Source: Microglena sp. YARC | Lineage: Eukaryota > Chlorophyta > Chlorophyceae > Chlamydomonadales > Chlamydomonadaceae | Direction: 5' to 3' | DNA length: 64,000 nt | Assembly (NCBI GenBank): GCA_022414725.1 | Contig: CM039464.1 | Location: forward strand, 15,175,220 to 15,239,219 | Made by a program: the position numbers and the translations under genes | Shown here: positions 35,901 through 46,900 of the stretch, one piece after another | Position numbering within the stretch: position 1 is the stretch's first letter | Layout: each line of letters opens with the position of its first letter | Notes under the pieces: model-generated | What the model was told of the DNA's origin: nothing | Database searches by the model: none | Seen by the model: the letters and a program-made list of their open reading frames with translations, nothing else

Positions 35901-37521
35901 TCCAGCACTTCAAAAAAAATCGATTTGGAGAATATTTTCAAGGAAACGAATGCCTAATATATAAGTTCAATATTAGTTAACATTAGTTTTCCAAACACTA
36001 ATATAGTAACATAGTAAATTAGTTGCCGTTACCTATATATGCTCAGTTTTTCTTTCGGCTACACATAGCAGCTTCTAGGCAGCTACCCTGCCTGGCTACT
36101 CAATCAAACCAAGAGCAAGCTAGTGCATCTGAAACCTGATATTGTCAGCTTCCTGGAAGCTTTGTCCCCCCCACCCCCCACCCTCAAACACTGTACACAG
36201 TTCAAAGGCAACCTTCCCTGTCGCACTTGTCCTGGAGTGGGCAAGGTGAAGTGGTAGCCTATCCATCCCCCACCCCCCCGCCCACACCTTCCACACACAC
36301 ACAAACACTTTACACAGTTCAAAGGCAACCTTACATGTCGCCACTTGTCCTGGGGCGGGCATGGTGTACTGGTTGCCCCCCCCCCCCCCCCACACACACA
36401 CACACACACACAAAAACACTGTAAACAGTTCAAAGGCAACCTTACCTGTCGCCACTTGTCCTGGGGCGGGGCATAATGTACTGGTTGCCCCCCCCCCCCC
36501 CCCCCCCCCCACACACAAACACTGAACACAGTTCAAAGGCAACCTTACATGTCGCCACTTGTCCTGGGGCGGGCATGGTGTACTGGTTGCCCCTCCCCCC
36601 CCCCTCCCCCCCCCCCCACACACAAAACACTGTACACAGTTCAAAGGCAACCTTACCTGTAGGCACTTGTCCCGGAACGGGCATGGTGAACTGGTTCCCC
36701 CCCCCCCCCCCCCCCTTCCCCACACACACTAACACTGTACACAGTTCAAAGGCAACTTACCTGTCGCCACTTGTCCTGGGGCGGGCAAGGTGTACTGGTT
36801 GCCCCCACAATTTGAATGCTCTCATAGCGATAGTAGCTGTTATTGCTTCGGCTCTCTTCCCTGTTGGTGGGAAAGTAGAAAACGGAACATAGTAAGGAAA
36901 GGTTGCTGGTTAGCTGAATGTCATGGTGTAAGACCCCCCCCCTCTCCCCTCGCATCACCTACTCTTTCCCTTCCCACCCACCCACCCCTCTCCCCCTCGC
37001 ATCTACTCTCCCCCTCTGCCCCCCAACCCACACCCGCCCCACAATTTGAATGCTCTGGTAGCGATAGTAGCTGTTGGTGCCTCGGCTCTCTTCCCTGTTG
37101 GTGGGAAAGCATAAGACGGAACATAGTTAGGCAGGCTTACTTGTTAGCTGATTGTCATGGTGTAAGACCCCCCCCTCTTCCTCGCACCTACTTTCTCCCC
37201 TTCCCACCAACCCACCCCTCCCTCTCCCCCTCGCATATACTTTCTCCCCCTCTCCCTCTGCCCCCCCCCCCCCCCCCCCACACACACACGCCCCTAAACT
37301 TAAAATTTCTCGTAGCGATCGTAGCTGTTGATGCCTCGGCTCTCTTCCCTGTTGGTGGGAACACAGAACATAGTAAATTAATAAGGATGGGTTACTGGAC
37401 AGCCGATTGTCATGCCGCAAGTTACCCTTCACCCTCGCATCTACTTTCTCCCCTTCCCACCCACCTCCCTCTCCCCTTGCATCTACTTTCTCCCCCTCTC
37501 CCTCTCCCCTCTCCATCTGCC

Positions 37522-37552
<31 letters not shown>

Positions 37553-38520
37553 CGCCCCACAACTTGAATGCTCTCGTAGCGATCGTAGCTGTTATTGCCG
37601 TGGCTCACTTTCCTACTGGTGGGAGCACAGAAATTAATAATGATGGCTAATTGATTAGCTGATTGTCATGGTGCAAGCTCCCCCTCTCCCCCTTGCATCT
37701 ACTTCACCCCCCCCCCCCCCCCCACACACACACACCCACACACACTCCCTATCCCCCTTTTTCGCGGAGCCCCTTCTTCAAAGGGGCGGGAGCCCCCAGG
37801 GTTACCAGTTTGTCCGTCTGTGTGCCCGCCTGCCCGTCAGACCGAGAAGACGCCCAACACGTCAGCCAACGGTCTCATAACTAACTGGCTTCCGCTGCCA
37901 CCTGTTGCTCCATTGTGAGCACTCTCCGCTATTTCATAGCATTGCTTGCGAAGCTGCATACAACTTTTTTTATCCCCTGATCCCTCCATGTGTTTCATTC
38001 GGATTTGTGTTTACCTCCAGAAAATGAAAAAATACTTTAAGAACAAATCATTTTGTTAACAATCTACTGCTGCACCATCTCCTGATTGAAAACTTCGGAT
38101 TACTCTCCCTTCCCCCTCTCCTCCTCCTTTACCCCCCCCTCCCCTTCCCTTCCCCCTCTCCTCATACCCTCTTCCCGCTGCCTTCCCTTACCCCTTCCCC
38201 TCCTCCTCCTCCCTCTCGGCCCCCCCCCCCCCCCCCCCCCCCCCACCTTTTCCCTGCCTCTCCCTCCCCCCTGCCTCCCCCTGACTTCTAATGCCAAGCC
38301 TAGCTCCTGATTGAAACGGTCGGATTGCTCTCCCTTCCCCCGCCTCCCCCTCCCCCTTCCCCCCCCCACACACACATACCCCCCCAGCTTCCCCTCTCCC
38401 CTCCCCCCACCCCACTCCCACATACCCACCCAGCTTTCCTCTCTCCTCCGCCTCCGTCCCCTCCCTTCTACTGCCGCACCTACCTCCTGATTGAGACAGA
38501 TTGATGTCCCTTCTCTCCTC

Positions 38521-38551
<31 letters not shown>

Positions 38552-38819
38552 GCACACACAGCTTCCCTCTCTCCCACGCCTCTCGTCCCCTCCCTTCTAC
38601 TACAGCTCCTACCTCTTAATCGAAACAGATTGCTGTCCCTTCTCCCCTCCCCTCCCTCCCCCCCCCCCCCCCCCCCACCCACATACCCCCCAGCTTCCCC
38701 TCTCACCCCCTCCACACACACACACACACACAGCTCCCTCTTCTCCCCCACCTCCCGTCCCCTCCCTTCTACTGCCGCACCTACCTTCTGATTGAAACAG
38801 ACTGCTCTGCCTTCTCCTC

Positions 38820-38853
<34 letters not shown>

Positions 38854-41716
38854 TCTCCCTCCCTCTATTTTGGCTTCACCCCCTCATCCCTAAAAACAAA
38901 AACATGTGTATGTGTTGTTACCTCCGAATTGAAACATTCTGATTGCTGTCCCTCATGGCCTGATCATAAATACGGTTGGCTTCAGCTTCTAGTCTGGAAG
39001 AGCGTTCCATGGTCGCCGCAACATCCGCGTCCATCTGTCGTTGCATGGTTGACATGTCAGCATCCAGCCGAGCCTGCAGTAAATGTGTGTGTGTGTGTAT
39101 GGGTGGGGTGGGGGTAGGGTGGGACCATGGTTGCTGCAATATCCGTGTCTATCTGTCGTTGCATGGTTGCCATGTCAGCTTCCAGCCGAGCCTGGGATAC
39201 ATTTGTGGGTGGGGGGGTGTGGGGGGTGGAAGGTAGGGGGTAAACGTGGGTGTGGGTGTGGGTGTCATAGTTTTTCTTGTCAGCTACAATCAGCAGATGA
39301 TAGGCAGCTCCCTGGGCTCTCTCTTCATCCAAACTTAAGCAACCTAGTCACCTGGAAGCTGATATCGTCAGATTTCCAGTGCTCCTGGACTACTGGGGCT
39401 CAGCCCAGTGGCAGTCTCAGGGAGCTGCTTAGAAGCCAGTGTTTTTTATTTCAGAAATCTTCAGGCCAATTTGGTAGCCACAAGTGGCGACCACAGGCTC
39501 ATCCTGGGACGGTGTGGTAGCACCATCTGCACTAGGTGAATAGGTAACTTCCACCAGGGGTAGGCATGAGCTAGCTACCTGGGCTGGGCCTGTGCGACCC
39601 AGGTGCGACCCAGGGCACAAATCACTGACCTGAGGGTCGCCATCTTGGCGACCAAGGGCCCACTTCGCCCGAATTTTGCACACCTGAGGGTCGCACGGGG
39701 TGGCGACCGCGCGCCACAATATGCGACCGCTCGCACAAATAAAAAACACTGTTAGAAGCTGGTGCTGGTAGCCGAAAAGGAAAAACAGTTAGTTAGACCT
39801 AGGTAGCTCCTGTTTGCCGTTCCACAGCATAAAAAAACCTAACTTAATAACTAACTTACTAAATAACTAACAAACCAAATAACTAAAAACGCGTTTGTTG
39901 TTCCACAGCATCCAACAATAGCCTCAGGTGTAGGGATATCTGCATTGTTTTGGGGTTTTCTGGATCCCTTCAAAAACAATGAACACTCAACTCCAACTCC
40001 TTCTGTAAACAGTCAATTAACTGACAGGTCAGCGGTTTGGGCCCTTGCCAGGCTCCCAAATTTCATACCTGCCGCCTTGGAAGAGGTAGAGAACTTCCCT
40101 ATAGCCTCAGATGTAGGGAACATCAATATGATTGGCGGAGCCCCCTCTTCATGGGGACAGGAGCCCGCAGTGTTACCCTGTTGCTCGTCCGACCGACTGA
40201 CAAAAAAATTGAAGCCTGACGCGTCAGTTAACGGTCTCGTAACTAACTTGCTACCGTTGCCACCTGTCGCTCCGTCGCGAACACTCTCCGCCAAATTGTA
40301 GCGTCGCAAGTGACGCTGCATAGAACTTGTATCATATCATATCATATCATCATATGATGTCATATGATGCCAGCAGTCTGACTAGGCCCAAGTTACCATT
40401 TATATACAATATCATATAATGCAGTTTGTATGATATCATATGAATTATGATCATACTCGCCTTTGGTCAACATCATATGATATGCCAGTCCCTCCTCATG
40501 GGCCCACCTAGAACAATGCCCCCACCCCAACATATAGCTACATTCAACAGAGCGCACCAACATCAACTACGTCCAACCCCAACATCTAGCTACCCCAACA
40601 TCTAGCATTCAACAGCACGCACCTGCATGCGGGCCATGTCTTGATCCAGTTGAACCCATGGGTTACCAGTTGAGAACGGGGAGGAGAAGAGGCTTCCAGT
40701 GCTGCAGGGTATTGGTGCAGGGATGAGGATGGGAGGGATGCCGTTGGGTGGTTGCATTGCCAGCAGCAGCTGGCTGCTATCATCTGCAGTTATTAAACTG
40801 ATTTCAAACTGATTAAACTGATTTTATCCTGATTTAGCTGATTGTCAACTGATGTTTCAGATGGTGATGGCGGTGGCAAAAGTGTGGAGAGGGCACTCTC
40901 CCTCACATAGATGCCTCATGATATTGCATTCTTGTGTTCATCACTACAGGCGATAGGATATGCAAGGCGCAATAGGTTGTTGCTTTGGCAGCACATTGGT
41001 CCCCAATTCACTCATGCCGTTAGGCAGCTCAAATGACATATATTAAAGCTTTTAAATGTTTTAGAACAGGAGAGTAGACAGATGACAGCCAAACAGTCTG
41101 AGGCACTGAATTCTTTTGGAACTTTCTTTTGCTGTGTAAGTATGTCAGGTTTCATGCTCGAGCCTTTCCCTGGGTGAACTGGTGCAGTGGGAGGGGAATA
41201 CTGCACTAGGATAATACTAAGGGAGAGGGGTACTGTGGGAGGGGAGAAGAAACTTCTACAGATCAGGCACGTGGCATGCTCGGCACAGATGCGCACCTGT
41301 CATAAGCTGCGGTAGTGACCGCTCGCAATGAGGGGCTTCGCAGCGGCCTCGAACCGAGCACTACTCGCTTTGCAATTGTGCGAGGAACCTACGTAAGATT
41401 GCGAGGAAGGTGTCGAGAAGATGTTTCGAAACCCGGACCCTTTCCACGAGCAAATAACCTCGAGCACTGCAATAATGCATTTTGACGCGCGAACAGAAGA
41501 ACCACTGAGGGGAATCTTGTAGGTGCAGGATGAACCTATGGGCGCAAAGCCACATGGTAGGACACCTTTGTTATATTTTTTCTTTTTCCGCCTCGATTTT
41601 CAATGGGATTCAGCAAAAGAAAGGGCGCCATCCCTAGAAATGTGTTCAGCAAGCGAATTCAAGCATGCATGTCTTACCGCACTTCTACCAGAAAACTGGG
41701 CGCAGGGCGCTATCAT
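29926..41716 (-). CDS. unrecognised multi-exon protein, coiled coil plus one membrane segment
   Basis: Exons inferred from splice sites and phase: 41678-41716 (ATG, MIAPCAQFSGRSA), 41393-41504, 40623-40783 (SQLLLAMQPPNGIPPILIPA...), 38922-39073 (ARLDADMSTMQRQMDADVAA, helical, coiled-coil-like, ending NQNVSIRR), 36761-36860 (NNSYYRYESIQIVG), 34310-34403 (apolar run of about 21 residues, then AKWDLTT) and 29926-30079 (YKDKSRWYMAPSWPVVAAF...KKKEAEVIVKADTEAE, stop TAG). Phases agree at every join except 36761 to 34403, where one exon is missing. A candidate near 35503-35560 lies inside a transposon and is not accepted. The first two exons are the least certain. About 270 residues in all. I do not recognise the family. 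A membrane-anchored organellar or secretory protein is conceivable. It starts 350 bp from RAD9, head to head. Confidence 0.55.
30190..30700 (-). repeat. array of exon-edge copies: acceptor and start of the terminal exon
   Basis: Four copies upstream (on the minus strand) of the intact exon at 30079. Each has TGCAG or similar followed by the codons for YEDKSLWYMAPSWPVV, then changes to unrelated intron sequence with C-runs and CA repeats. Copies lie near 30200-30260, 30340-30395, 30490-30545 and 30645-30695. The acceptor AG is retained in most. Confidence 0.8.
30745..31075. mobile_element. MITE, CTAGGCAGCTCCCTG family, with multiplied left end
   Basis: The left terminal repeat, AGCAGCTTCTAGGCAGCTCC with CTGGGCTC, occurs four times in tandem (about 48-bp period). 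It is followed by the conserved interior (CCTTAAGCACCCTAGGCTGG, GATATCATCAGCTTTTCAGA) and the inverted right end CAGGGAGCTACCTAGAAAC, GGTGGCCGAAAAGAAAAACA. Confidence 0.7.
31100..31275. repeat. dispersed ~210-bp repeat with GGCGGAGCC end, copy 1
   Basis: ACAAGTCCTACGCAGCGTCG to ATGGCTCCGCCAAAAAT, including GGCGGAGTGTGTTGGCAA and CGGTCGGACAAACGGACAA. Similar copies are at 37767-37965, 40128-40325 (both inverted) and 48573-48790. No clear terminal inverted repeats; class unknown. Confidence 0.65.
31480..32760. repeat. intronic minisatellite, about 93-bp unit
   Basis: About twelve units of ATCTAAACTTCACCCGTCTA, AACATCACCTGCCCCCATCA, CTCAACATACCCAAGCGAAT and CCAAATGCTATCCCCCC. Best preserved between 32100 and 32540, in the intron between 34310 and 30079 of the leftward gene. 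Confidence 0.85.
32827..33029. mobile_element. hAT-like MITE, CAGGGTA family, copy 3
   Basis: Inverted relative to copies 1, 2 and 4: CAGGGTACTTCCAGTGACC to GCGCTTTGAAATACCCTG. Flanks TTCCCCAG / TTCCCTAG give an 8-bp target duplication with one mismatch. Confidence 0.8.
33330..33392 (+). other. tRNA-like sequence, probably tRNA-derived repeat
   Basis: TGGCTCAATGGCTGAGC reads as a D-arm/A-box and GGCTTCGAATCCC as a T-arm/B-box, spaced as in a tRNA. The anticodon stem pairs poorly, the T-stem has a C-C mismatch and the acceptor ends do not pair, so this is not a functional tRNA gene. It abuts the MITE at 33393. Confidence 0.4.
33393..33587. mobile_element. hAT-like MITE, CAGGGTA family, copy 4
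   Basis: CAAGGGTATTTCCAAGCGCG to CAATGGAAGTACCCTG, with the family interior (TTTTGAGCCCCTCTGCGCG, TTTTTTGCGCTTTTGCACTA). Same orientation as copies 1 and 2. No target duplication seen. Confidence 0.7.
34019..34309 (-). repeat. array of exon-edge copies: donor side of exon 34310-34403
   Basis: Three further copies, about 96 bp apart, of the exon end (codons for TWAVMAAMLVA, KWDLTT) with its GTAAGT or GTAAGA donor and about 40 bp of intron. They lie downstream of the intact exon on the minus strand. Identity is very high, so the amplification is recent. Confidence 0.8.
34631..36035. mobile_element. long TAGGGAAC-family element with internal 37-bp minisatellite
   Basis: Ends TAGGGAACGGCTATG and the inverse of TAGGTAACGGCAACTAAT match the two ends of the elements at 7650 and 51538, in inverted orientation. 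Flanks CATATGCA / TATATGCT agree at six of eight bases. Inside, a 37-bp unit (GTTAGTGGATGTTAGTTAAT, ATTAGTTAATGAATCAT) repeats about 13 times at 34665-35165. A piece of the CAGTGTTTTTTATT element sits at 35239-35300. Sequence at 35350-35480 resembles the interior of the element at 45894-46517. Confidence 0.6.
36046..36175. mobile_element. MITE, CTAGGCAGCTCCCTG family, right end lost
   Basis: CAGTTTTTCTTTCGGCTACA, CAGCTTCTAGGCAGCTACC, then a diverged interior with CTGATATTGTCAGCTTCC. It joins the C-rich exon-edge array directly. Confidence 0.55.
36190..36725 (-). repeat. array of exon-edge copies: donor side of exon 36761-36860
   Basis: Five copies, about 105 bp apart, of the exon 3' part (codons for PCPPQDKWRQ) with donor GTAAGG and the intron start TTGCCTTTGAACTGTGTACA, followed by GT/G-rich tracts. 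Most retain a usable GT donor. All lie downstream of the intact exon on the minus strand. Confidence 0.85.
37030..37645 (-). repeat. array of exon-edge copies: acceptor side of exon 36761-36860
   Basis: Three copies, roughly 265 bp apart, of CTTTCCCACCAACAG followed by the exon start (codons for EESRGNNSYDRYESIQ). Each then breaks into C-rich, CA-repeat intron. They lie upstream of the intact exon. The acceptor AG is kept in all three. Confidence 0.85.
37767..37965. repeat. dispersed ~210-bp repeat with GGCGGAGCC end, copy 2 (inverted)
   Basis: CGCGGAGCCCCTTCTTCAAA to AGCATTGCTTGCGAAGCTGC. Keeps GGGAGCCCCCAGGGTTACC and CACGTCAGCCAACGGTCTCA. Confidence 0.6.
38080..38830 (-). repeat. array of exon-edge copies: donor side of exon 38922-39073
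   Basis: Five copies of the exon end (codons for QSVSIRR) separated by long C-rich and CA tracts. Donors: GTAGGT, GTAGGA and GTAGGT in three copies; in the two furthest copies the GT is lost (GAG followed by CTAGG or ATGGTG). All lie downstream of the intact exon on the minus strand. Confidence 0.8.
39115..39200 (-). repeat. exon-edge copy: acceptor side of exon 38922-39073
   Basis: One copy upstream of the intact exon: CCCAG followed by codons for ARLEADMATMQRQIDTDIAA and TM, then intron. About six codons differ from the intact exon. Confidence 0.8.
39270..39795. mobile_element. MITE, CTAGGCAGCTCCCTG family, split by a second MITE
   Basis: Left end GTTTTTCTTGTCAGCTACAA, interior CCAAACTTAAGCAACCTAG, right end CAGGGAGCTGCTTAGAAGC. 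The element is then interrupted at 39437-39751 and resumes with TTAGAAGCTGGTGCTGGTAG, CCGAAAAGGAAAAACAG. Confidence 0.7.
39437..39751. mobile_element. hAT-like MITE, CAGTGTTTTTTATTT family
   Basis: Terminal inverted repeats CAGTGTTTTTTATTT / AAATAAAAAACACTG and a perfect 8-bp target duplication TTAGAAGC on both sides. The interior is rich in GGTCGC/GCGACC repeats. A 60-bp end fragment is at 35239-35300. Nested in an older MITE. Confidence 0.85.
40128..40325. repeat. dispersed ~210-bp repeat with GGCGGAGCC end, copy 3 (inverted)
   Basis: TTGGCGGAGCCCCCTCTTCA to GCAAGTGACGCTGCATAGAA. Keeps CTGTTGCTCGTCCGACCGAC and GACGCGTCAGTTAACGGTCT. ATCATATCATATC repeats follow at 40330-40365. Confidence 0.6.
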
Positions 41717-42066
41717 GGCTGGCTATTGAGGTCGAGGAGATAGTGCAGCAGAAATGACAATCTTGGGAGATGATATACTGCAGATGGTAGCGCGCTTCTG
41801 CAAGCTTATGTGTTCGCGCACACAGATGATAGCTTCTAGGTCTTTCGGTTGGTTCGGTTGGCAGAGGCAACCGCCATAGCTGACTCGAGCTGATTCCAGC
41901 TGTTCATGAACCTTTCACGCACGCTCGTTCTTCGTTTAGCGCCCGCTAAAGAGCTCGTATTCCTGTCGATGTCCCCCAAGTGCAACCCGATGTCTGATCT
42001 GAGACGAATGTTTTCATACTGAATTGAAAACAGGCTTGCCCAAATCGCATTCTCAAGCAAACCCCT
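41717..42066. promoter_or_regulatory. shared divergent start region
   Basis: 350 bp between the inferred ATG of the leftward gene and the RAD9 ATG. It must hold both promoters if both starts are right. No TATA box is obvious. TTCGGTTGGTTCGGTTGG at 41840-41857 is a short direct repeat. A minus-strand frame is open through it but is rejected as a gene. Confidence 0.45.
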
Positions 42067-43426
42067 ATGGGTTCTGTTCGATTCTCTCTTAGCAGCGTTG
42101 GCCAGATACGCCACTTCAGAATCGCTTTGCAAGCGCTCGCAAAAATTGGCGCTGACCTGTTGATAGAGGCAGTCCCAAATGAATTGGTGCTCAGAGTAAT
42201 CAACTCTTCCAAGTCAGCATTCTTTGCAATAAGCTTCAGCTCAGTATTCTTTGATACTTATGAGGTCCACCAGTCCCAGGTGGTGCAGTCCGCTGTTCTG
42301 ATCAAGGTGAGAAAAGAAAAGAAAACATATGTGTTAAGATTGAATGATCCCTTTCAATACTTCTGTACCACAAACTTTGTTCAAAATACCTGCGACCGTC
42401 AGTCCAAATGATGGTCTATGCCAGTAGGCTTGCTGATGTTATCTGATCAGTTAGTTCTGAAATCAACCATACAGCATATCTGACTGGATTAGCAAGAGCA
42501 TGTTTAGCATAATCTGGGGAATCCAAATTCAGTTTATCCGATTGCATTCATGGGACCAGAATGTAAATATTTCAGAACATGTGTTTGTCTGACCTTTGCC
42601 TGATCAAAATTCGTCCCACCGAGATGTATCAAATGGCAGGCATAGTTATTCATTCTTGCTTACTGGCTTGGTCATATCTGAAGTGAAATCTGTTTTCTGA
42701 ACATTTCCACCAGAATTTGATTGAGCTGCCAAGTTTCTGCTGTCTTGCTCTTCGGCTTTTAGCTCCTGGTTCCCTGTGGAACAATCGGGGTGTCATATGC
42801 AGAATAGTGCAGAATATGTCGGCTATTCAAAACTGTATTTATCGTCCACAAATTTAGAAATTGCGCATCTCTGCACCATCAACAGCAGCAACACTGCTGC
42901 CAGATAAAATGTCCTTTACCCAGATTTGGGAGGCTGCGTACCACCTCAAGCAGATATATCAGACCAAGCCTGCAATCAAAATTTAAATGAGCAGAGATAT
43001 GAAAATGCTCACCAGAGAAAGCTCTGTAAATTGGGTGATTTGTACTAGAATCTTGAGGAGCTTGGGGTGGGTATGGTGGGGTGGGGTAGGGAAAGGTGCT
43101 AGAAATGGATCTCATAACTTGTACTGTTAGCTGGGGAATGACTTGTGCCACATTTCCCTGTGCAGTGGATCCAACTGAGGGCTAAGGTGCCCACGCATGT
43201 CACAACCAAATATTTCACATTTTTTGCTTTCACATGTGCACATCTGCAGCACATTTTGTCAACATTCCGGACACAAAAAATTACATCTATATCCTTTGAT
43301 CTGGACGTGTCTGAGTCAAGGCTTCATGTCACTGTCCTGGGAGAAAGCAGTAAGTCAATACTGGATGACCCGAAGTGTCCGAGTCTTAAGGTCCACAACT
43401 GTACAGATATACATATACACAATTAA

Positions 43427-43468
<42 letters not shown>

Positions 43469-46400
43469 ATAATGGTGATATTTTTCCTGGTGCCCTACTG
43501 AACTCCAAATGATTTGGGGATGTGATTCAGGGATATATGGATATATAAACGTGGACAGTGCAATATGTTGAATGTGAGGATATCCATGGTTATAGATGGT
43601 AGTTTCTCGTGCAGCCACGAGGCTGTGCCTGTGAACAGCCCTTGCCAAGGCTTCTTCCATAGCCTTCCATTCAGTGCTACACATTTTTTTCAGAAACTCT
43701 TTAGAAGTTTGGCTTTAGACCAGACCTCTATGCTTTGAATTTTTCAGTGCCTAGCGTATGGTGTACTCCAAGGAGCTCAGTTCTTACTGGCGATTCTTGA
43801 TTAATTGTTGCTCATCTGTCAGATTGTATCCTGTTTCACTGACAGAGTAATATGCTGTCTTGTTGCCACGTTTCAGAGTTGACCAATTACATTTTGTAAC
43901 CACTTTTTGCAATTCAAGCGTGGCATTGGGCACACTTGGTGCGCTTGTAAATTGATATAATATGTCAGATTGTATCCTGTTTCACTGACAGAGTAATATG
44001 CTGTCAAGCTGCCATGTTCTAGATTTGACCAATTACATTGTATACCCACATTTTGCAATCCAAGCGTGGCATCGGCCACACTTGGTGCGCTTGTAAATTC
44101 ATATAATTTGTCAAATTGTATCCTGTTCTGCTGACAGAGTAATATAGTGTCAAGTAGCCACTTTCTACAGTTGACGAATTACATTTCATATATCAATTTT
44201 TCAATTCAAGCGTGGCATTGGCCACACTTGGTGCGCTTGTAAATTGATATAATCTGTCATATCCTGATTCACTGACAGAGCAATATGCTGTCTTGTTGCC
44301 ACCTAGAGTTGACCAATTACATGTTATAACCGCATTTTGCAATTCAAGCGTGGCATTGGCCACACTTGTTGCGCTTGTAAATTGATATAATCTGTCATAT
44401 CCTGATTCACTGACAAATTAATATGCTGTCTTGTTGCCACGTTTCAGAGTTGACTAATTACATTTATAAATCAATTTTTTAAGTCAAGCGTGGCATTGGC
44501 CACACTTGGTGCGGTTGTAAATTGATATAATATGCCATATCGTATCCTGCTCCACTGACAGAATGATATGCTGTCAAGTAGTCACGTTCTACATTTGACC
44601 AATTACAATGTATAACTCCATTTAGCAATTCAAGCATGGCATCGGCCACAATTGGTGCGCTTGTAAATTGATATAGTATGTCAGATCCTATCCTGCTCCA
44701 CTGACAGAGTAATATGCTGTTTTGTTGCCACGTTCCAGAGTTTACTAAATACACTTTATAACTCCATTTTGCAATTCAAGCGTGGCATCGGCCACACTTG
44801 GTGCGCTTGTAAATTGATATAATCTGTCATATTCCGTTCCACTGACAGAGCAATATGCTGTCCTGTTGCCATGTTCTAGAGTTGACTAATTACATTTCAT
44901 AAGCACATTTTGAAATTCAAGTGTGGCATTGGCCACACTTTTTGCGCTTGTAAATTGATATTATATGTCATATCGTATCCTGTTCTACAAACAGAGTAAT
45001 ATGCTGTCAATCTGCCTCGTTATAGATTTGACAAATTACATTTTATACCCGCTTTTTCCAATTCAAGCGTGGCATTGGCCACACTTGGTGCGCTTGTAAA
45101 TTGATACAATATGTCAGATTGTACCCTGTTTCACTGGCAAAGTGATATGCTGTCAAGTTGTCATGTTCTATAGTTGACCAATTACATTGTATGCATCCAT
45201 TTTTCAATTCAAGCGTGGCATTGGCCACACTTGGTGCACGTAAATTGACATAATCTGTCATATCATATCCTGATTCACTGACAGAGCAACATGCTGTCTT
45301 TTTGCCATGTTCCAGAGTTGACCAAGGTGTACAATCTCGAATGCACAAATCAAGACATCCTGAATGCTACTGTGGACAAAAGCTCGCTGCCGACAACTGT
45401 CGTGGCTGAGGCAGGAGAGCTGAACAGGTGACTGATTTCAGCTACGAGCAGCAGCTTTTATGCAGCTCCCTGGGCTCTCTTTTCATGCAAACCTTAAGCA
45501 AGCTAGGCACCTGGAACCTAATATCGTCAGCTTTCCAGTGCTCCTGGAATCTTTGGGTTTGGCCCAGTGGCAGTCTCAGGGAGCTGTCTAGAAGCTGGTG
45601 CAGGTAGCCGAAATGAAAAATAATGATTGGTGTGTCCATGTACCAACAATGCCTGCAATCTAAGGAGCAAAGACGCAAACGAACGACTGAATCACGAACG
45701 AGCGAATGAACAAGTGAGCAAACCAAGCAAGCAAGCAACCGGCCAGGGAACCAAAAAAACCACACATACTCCCATCCAGGCTGAAAGCACCCAGGCCCAA
45801 TCCCATCCATGTTGCCACCCAGTCTGATAGCACACACGCACACACACACACATCCCATCCACATTGCCGCCCAGGCTGCCACCCACAAACACTTAGGGGT
45901 GGGCCGACTTATGAACGTATGATCATACAGTCATATATTTATACGTATAATCGCGTATATTCATACGTATGTTTTTTTCTCGAAACATATACTCATACGT
46001 ATGTCCAAACGTATGAGTAGTGTACGTCGGAAGTACAGCACGCTTTCCGGCATTTAAATTTCTCGGTTTTCATTCCATTTTTGATTTAGATAGTTCATTG
46101 GAAAGCTATTGACCTCCTCTATCACAATATGCAATACAATTAACATTTCAATTGTACAATTGTGTTTAAATTTGGCCCACAGTTTGATATAGATAGCCAG
46201 ATATCAGACACAGATATCAGAGTGTCACCTAGCCGTCCATTCCACTGTGAACATGGACAATATTGCTTTACAGTTACATACTTATGTTATGCTGAGAGTT
46301 GGACAACCTAAACTTGCCAGATTATTTTTTTGAGAGTTGAAATGTGATGTCAATGAAATCGGCTACGTGGCAATACCTTTAAACCCATGTGAAAGTATTT

Positions 46401-46864
46401 TCTCCAGAAGTACATAACATAAACATACGTTTTCATACATGTATATGCATACTTTCATACGTTCCTACGTTTGCACGGCAAATAAAAATAAAAATATACG
46501 TTTGCTTCACAACCCTACACAAACTCCCATCCAGGCTGATAGCACCCACACCCAATCCCATTCACGTTTCCACCCAGGCTGCCAACCACACCCAATCCTA
46601 TCTACGTTGCTACCCAGGCTGCCACCCACACCCACTCCCATCCAGGCTGATAGCACCCACACCCAATCTCATCCAGGTTGCTCGCCAGCTTCCAGGTAGG
46701 GTTGGAGGAGATCACCATCATCGCTAACCCTGAGAGCTCAGCGTCTGTTGCTAATGGCCACAGTACCTGCCAGCTGCAAAGCTTCTTTGACCCTGAGAAA
46801 GGTAACTGCAGCCCCAGTGGGCGGGTGGGTGGAGTTGGCTGTGTGTGGGGGGGGTGAGGTGGGT

Positions 46865-46900
<36 letters not shown>

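Noticed and set aside
41834..42205. Minus-strand open frame of about 124 codons with protein-like composition (SLFSIQYENIRLRSDIGLHL)
   Set aside because: It is antisense to RAD9 exon 1, whose + strand product has clear family similarity and matching splice phases. It has no ATG and no homologue I recognise.
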